NCBI GenBank assembly: GCA_023356515.1
Contig: JAKQYG010000193.1
Coordinates: 1-7,533 of the forward strand
DNA from: Trichodesmium sp. MAG_R04
Lineage (GTDB): Bacteria > Cyanobacteriota > Cyanobacteriia > Cyanobacteriales > Microcoleaceae
Direction: 5' to 3'
Length of the DNA stretch: 7,533 bases
Each line of letters begins with the position of its first letter. Within the stretch, counting starts at the first letter, position 1. The position numbers and the translations under genes were made by a program. Shown one piece after another: positions 5,695-7,533 of this stretch. The notes under the pieces were generated by a model, which saw nothing but the letters and a program-made list of their open reading frames with translations, ran no database searches and was not told the origin of the DNA.

Positions 5695-6411
5695 TCAAGA
5701 CTCTACTCTTCCATATCTTGCTACAACTTTACCTTCACTATTAATTAACCAAGCCCACATTTGGTCTCCTAAGGAAAAATGCCACCATTCCTGTGGATGT
5801 TGTTGAAACCCTCCAAATAACATGATTTCTGCTAATAATTGTCGATGTTGATGATATTTTTGACTTTCCTTATTCTGATGATCTAAAAAATGATTGGGAT
5901 AGGAGCGTGGGGATAACTCATCAATGGGAGAACCCATATCAATAGTTTTGCCATTAGCATTAACTAAGGTTACATCTACAGCAGCACCGGTACTGTGAGG
6001 TGGTGGTGTCGTAGGATCTAGACTGGGAATTGCCCAAAACTGATAAACTAGCTCTAAAATTTCTTGACGCTTTGCTTGGGTTAAGGACGGACTATCCAAT
6101 TTTAAACCATGAGCTTTTACTGTTTCTTTATAGCTGTAATCTACCATAAATTGTTGTATAATAATGGGGCGATAAGCATCAAATATTTGGATTTGCCAAC
6201 CGGGATAATTTTGTTGTAGTTTTGTTTGAGCTATTATTAAGCTATCTAATACTTTTTTACGTAAAAAATAAGGAGATTTTGTCTGAGAAAGATGATAGGG
6301 GGCACCTAATTTTTGATAGGGATGGGGTGATTCTATGGCAAATAATTTTAAGGGAATTTCAATTAAGGGTTCGTCACATTCTTGGATTTTAATTTTTTGG
6401 TAAGGCTTCAT
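5695..6411 (-). CDS. D-alanyl-D-alanine dipeptidase, VanX-like (peptidase M15D)
   Basis: This 238-residue zinc peptidase should hydrolyse D-Ala-D-Ala. It lacks a signal peptide and membrane segment, so it would act in the cytoplasm. The VanX signature parts are present in order: IFDAYRP (77-82) with Arg81, PHSTGAAVDVTL (138-149) with zinc ligands His139 and Asp146, the DMGSPIDELSPRSY segment (158-171), and EWWHFS (208-213) with catalytic Glu208 and zinc ligand His211. Length is slightly above VanX (202). There are no vanH or vanA neighbours, so a role in vancomycin resistance is unlikely; housekeeping versions such as DdpX recycle D-Ala from wall precursors or as nutrient. The ATG has no strong Shine-Dalgarno sequence, but the family homology starts soon after it. 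It converges on leuA across a 420-bp repeat-filled gap. A VanY-type carboxypeptidase is less likely because the motif set and cytoplasmic form fit VanX. Confidence 0.9.
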   Translation of the reverse strand: MKPYQKIKIQECDEPLIEIPLKLFAIESPHPYQKLGAPYHLSQTKSPYFLRKKVLDSLIIAQTKLQQNYPGWQIQIFDAYRPIIIQQFMVDYSYKETVKAHGLKLDSPSLTQAKRQEILELVYQFWAIPSLDPTTPPPHSTGAAVDVTLVNANGKTIDMGSPIDELSPRSYPNHFLDHQNKESQKYHQHRQLLAEIMLFGGFQQHPQEWWHFSLGDQMWAWLINSEGKVVARYGRVES

Positions 6412-6423
6412 GTCAGTTCTAAC

Positions 6424-6447
6424 TTATTAGTTATTAATTATTAGTTA
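6424..6447. repeat. Tandem TTATTAGTTA repeat
   Basis: TTATTAGTTA occurs at 6424-6433 and again at 6438-6447, separated by four bases. Such TTAGTTATTA runs are frequent between genes of filamentous cyanobacteria. It lies just upstream of the dipeptidase start. Confidence 0.6.
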
Positions 6448-6630
6448 TATGCAATATAACTTAGGCAACAGGAATATCTGTAAGTTTTTGTGCATTTAAA
6501 TGACTGATTATTGTATGTCTTGTTCAAAGAAAAAACTTTTCTAAATTAGAAATTCTGAATTGGCTGTAATATCAGGATATAGAATTTAAGACTTTTCAAT
6601 TATTCTTAATCTTACATCCCTCTAATACCT

Positions 6631-6652
6631 AAATTTTTAGCAAATTTTTAGC
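6631..6652. repeat. Tandem 11-bp repeat AAATTTTTAGC
   Basis: Two exact copies of AAATTTTTAGC follow each other (6631-6641, 6642-6652), about 35 bases upstream of the TATAAT box of the next gene. The period is close to one DNA turn, so both A-tracts face the same side. Confidence 0.7.
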
Positions 6653-6687
6653 AAAAAATAATTTTATTTCCTGTCGATCTGCTTAAA

Positions 6688-6693
6688 TATAAT
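6688..6693 (+). promoter_or_regulatory. Candidate -10 box for the DUF4079 gene
   Basis: TATAAT stands 28 bases before the ATG at 6722, a plausible distance for a short leader. No good -35 box is visible at 16-19 bases upstream; the tandem A-tracts further up could act as an UP-like element. Confidence 0.4.
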
Positions 6694-6721
6694 ATGTAAG
6701 GTTATATCTAGAGAGTTTAAC

Positions 6722-7533
6722 ATGAATACGAAGGATATTGTGGGATTAATACATCCAACTTTGGCTGTTGTGGTGGTATTCCCAATTATTGGTATGGTGC
6801 TTAACCTGGCTTGGCAAACTCGTCAACGCAGGTTACAAACTGCTGATCACGGTAAAAGTAAAATTCCTCCTGTGGTAGGACTGGAACATCGAAAAATAGG
6901 TAATTGGTTGACTGGTTCTGTAGTGGGAATAACTTTATTTGCTATTGCTTATTCAATTTATTTTAAGGGTGTTTTTAAAGATTTTAAGGGTGAAAATATG
7001 ACTTTGGCAATTTTAATAGTAATGATATTTATTGCTACGGTTTTTTCTCTGATTTTTCTTTATAAAGCTCGTACTAAATTATGGCGAGGAATATTTGCTG
7101 GTTTAACTAGTGTTGGAATTGTTATTTTGGGTTTTCAAGATGGTGTTTTCCGGCGAGATTTTGAATGGGCTGTTTCTCATTTTTATTATGGTTTGATTGG
7201 TTCTATATTAATGATTTTTTCTTTGGCTATTGTGCCGGAAATATATAAGGATAAAAGTAATAATTGGCGCAAAGTTCATACGATTTTGAACTGTTTGGCT
7301 GTTTTGGTATTTTTAGGACAAGGAATTACGGGAAGTCGAGATTTACTTGAAATTCCTCTGAGTTGGCAACAGAAATATTTATATAAGTGTGATTGGAAAA
7401 AACAAGTTTGCCCAGATTCAACATCTCAAGTTTTATCTCCTGAAGTTCTTGTTGCTTCTATCTCAAATTATCCGATTTTGGCACAGGCAAATAAGGTTTT
7501 GGCTTCTGGAGAATTTGTAACTATTACTCCGGG
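6722..7533 (+). CDS. DUF4079 family membrane protein (partial, runs off window)
   Basis: An open frame of 270 codons starts at ATG 6722 and reaches the window end without a stop. The start MNTKDIVGLIHPTLAVVVVF and the segment WQTRQRRL...KIPPVVGLEH are typical of DUF4079, a cyanobacterial membrane family of unknown function. I place six hydrophobic segments at about residues 12-31, 62-81, 94-114, 123-138, 154-172 and 186-203. Histidines 11, 56, 153 and 186 lie at or near segment ends, an arrangement like that of cytochrome b561-type proteins, so haem binding is possible but only inferred. After the last helix comes a non-membrane tail of at least 60 residues with Cys223 and Cys230, whose nature cannot be judged without its end. 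The Shine-Dalgarno sequence is weak (GAGAG, 7 bases before the ATG). Confidence 0.82.
   Translation, partial: MNTKDIVGLIHPTLAVVVVFPIIGMVLNLAWQTRQRRLQTADHGKSKIPPVVGLEHRKIGNWLTGSVVGITLFAIAYSIYFKGVFKDFKGENMTLAILIVMIFIATVFSLIFLYKARTKLWRGIFAGLTSVGIVILGFQDGVFRRDFEWAVSHFYYGLIGSILMIFSLAIVPEIYKDKSNNWRKVHTILNCLAVLVFLGQGITGSRDLLEIPLSWQQKYLYKCDWKKQVCPDSTSQVLSPEVLVASISNYPILAQANKVLASGEFVTITP

Larger units (their letters stand above)
6412..6721. other. Divergent intergenic spacer
   Basis: These 310 AT-rich bases lie between the starts of the dipeptidase (minus) and the DUF4079 gene (plus). They hold two short tandem repeats (6424-6447 and 6631-6652) and one TATAAT box near the right end. I find no open frame or RNA gene. 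Confidence 0.6.

Overview
The window looks like chromosomal DNA of a filamentous marine cyanobacterium of the Trichodesmium/Okeania kind. Three copies of the cyanobacterial HIP1 octamer GCGATCGC (2220, 4138, 4898) support this, as do a cyanobacterial-type leuA, a DUF4079 membrane protein, long intergenic spaces and several decayed mobile elements and palindromic repeats. The genus is an inference from composition and gene content; cyanobacterium is much firmer.

The left third (about 1-2195) does not fit that picture. It is poorer in GC (about 22-27% on two lines counted by hand, against 47% on one leuA line) and has no HIP1 site. Its gene order is a C-terminal ispH fragment, thrB (APH-fold homoserine kinase) and rnhA, facing a peroxiredoxin-5 gene. 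This is the order I recall for alphaproteobacteria, and the proteins read like a low-GC marine alphaproteobacterium (SAR11-like). The block meets cyanobacterial DNA at about 2190-2200. There the ispH fragment, which has lost about two thirds of the enzyme, is joined in frame to the signal peptide and first residues of an unrelated exported protein whose coding part carries a HIP1 site. It is either a horizontal transfer or a chimeric assembly; the sequence alone cannot decide which.

The middle (2394-3648) holds a GXWXG/DUF4334 protein, a decayed gap, and the right end of an IS200/IS605-family element. That end keeps the last 56 codons of tnpB and its terminal hairpin, and lies only about 70 bp upstream of leuA. 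leuA (2-isopropylmalate synthase) is complete and starts behind a strong ribosome binding site.

The right part (5275-7533) begins with a gene-free stretch made of a 91-bp MITE with perfect 13-bp inverted ends and a 5-bp target duplication, a long imperfect hairpin, and a GTAGGG-type palindrome. A VanX-like D-Ala-D-Ala dipeptidase follows on the minus strand. After a repeat-rich spacer comes a DUF4079 membrane protein that runs off the window.

There is no obvious multi-gene system beyond the ispH'-thrB-rnhA cluster. The main interest is the foreign junction and the layers of mobile-element debris.
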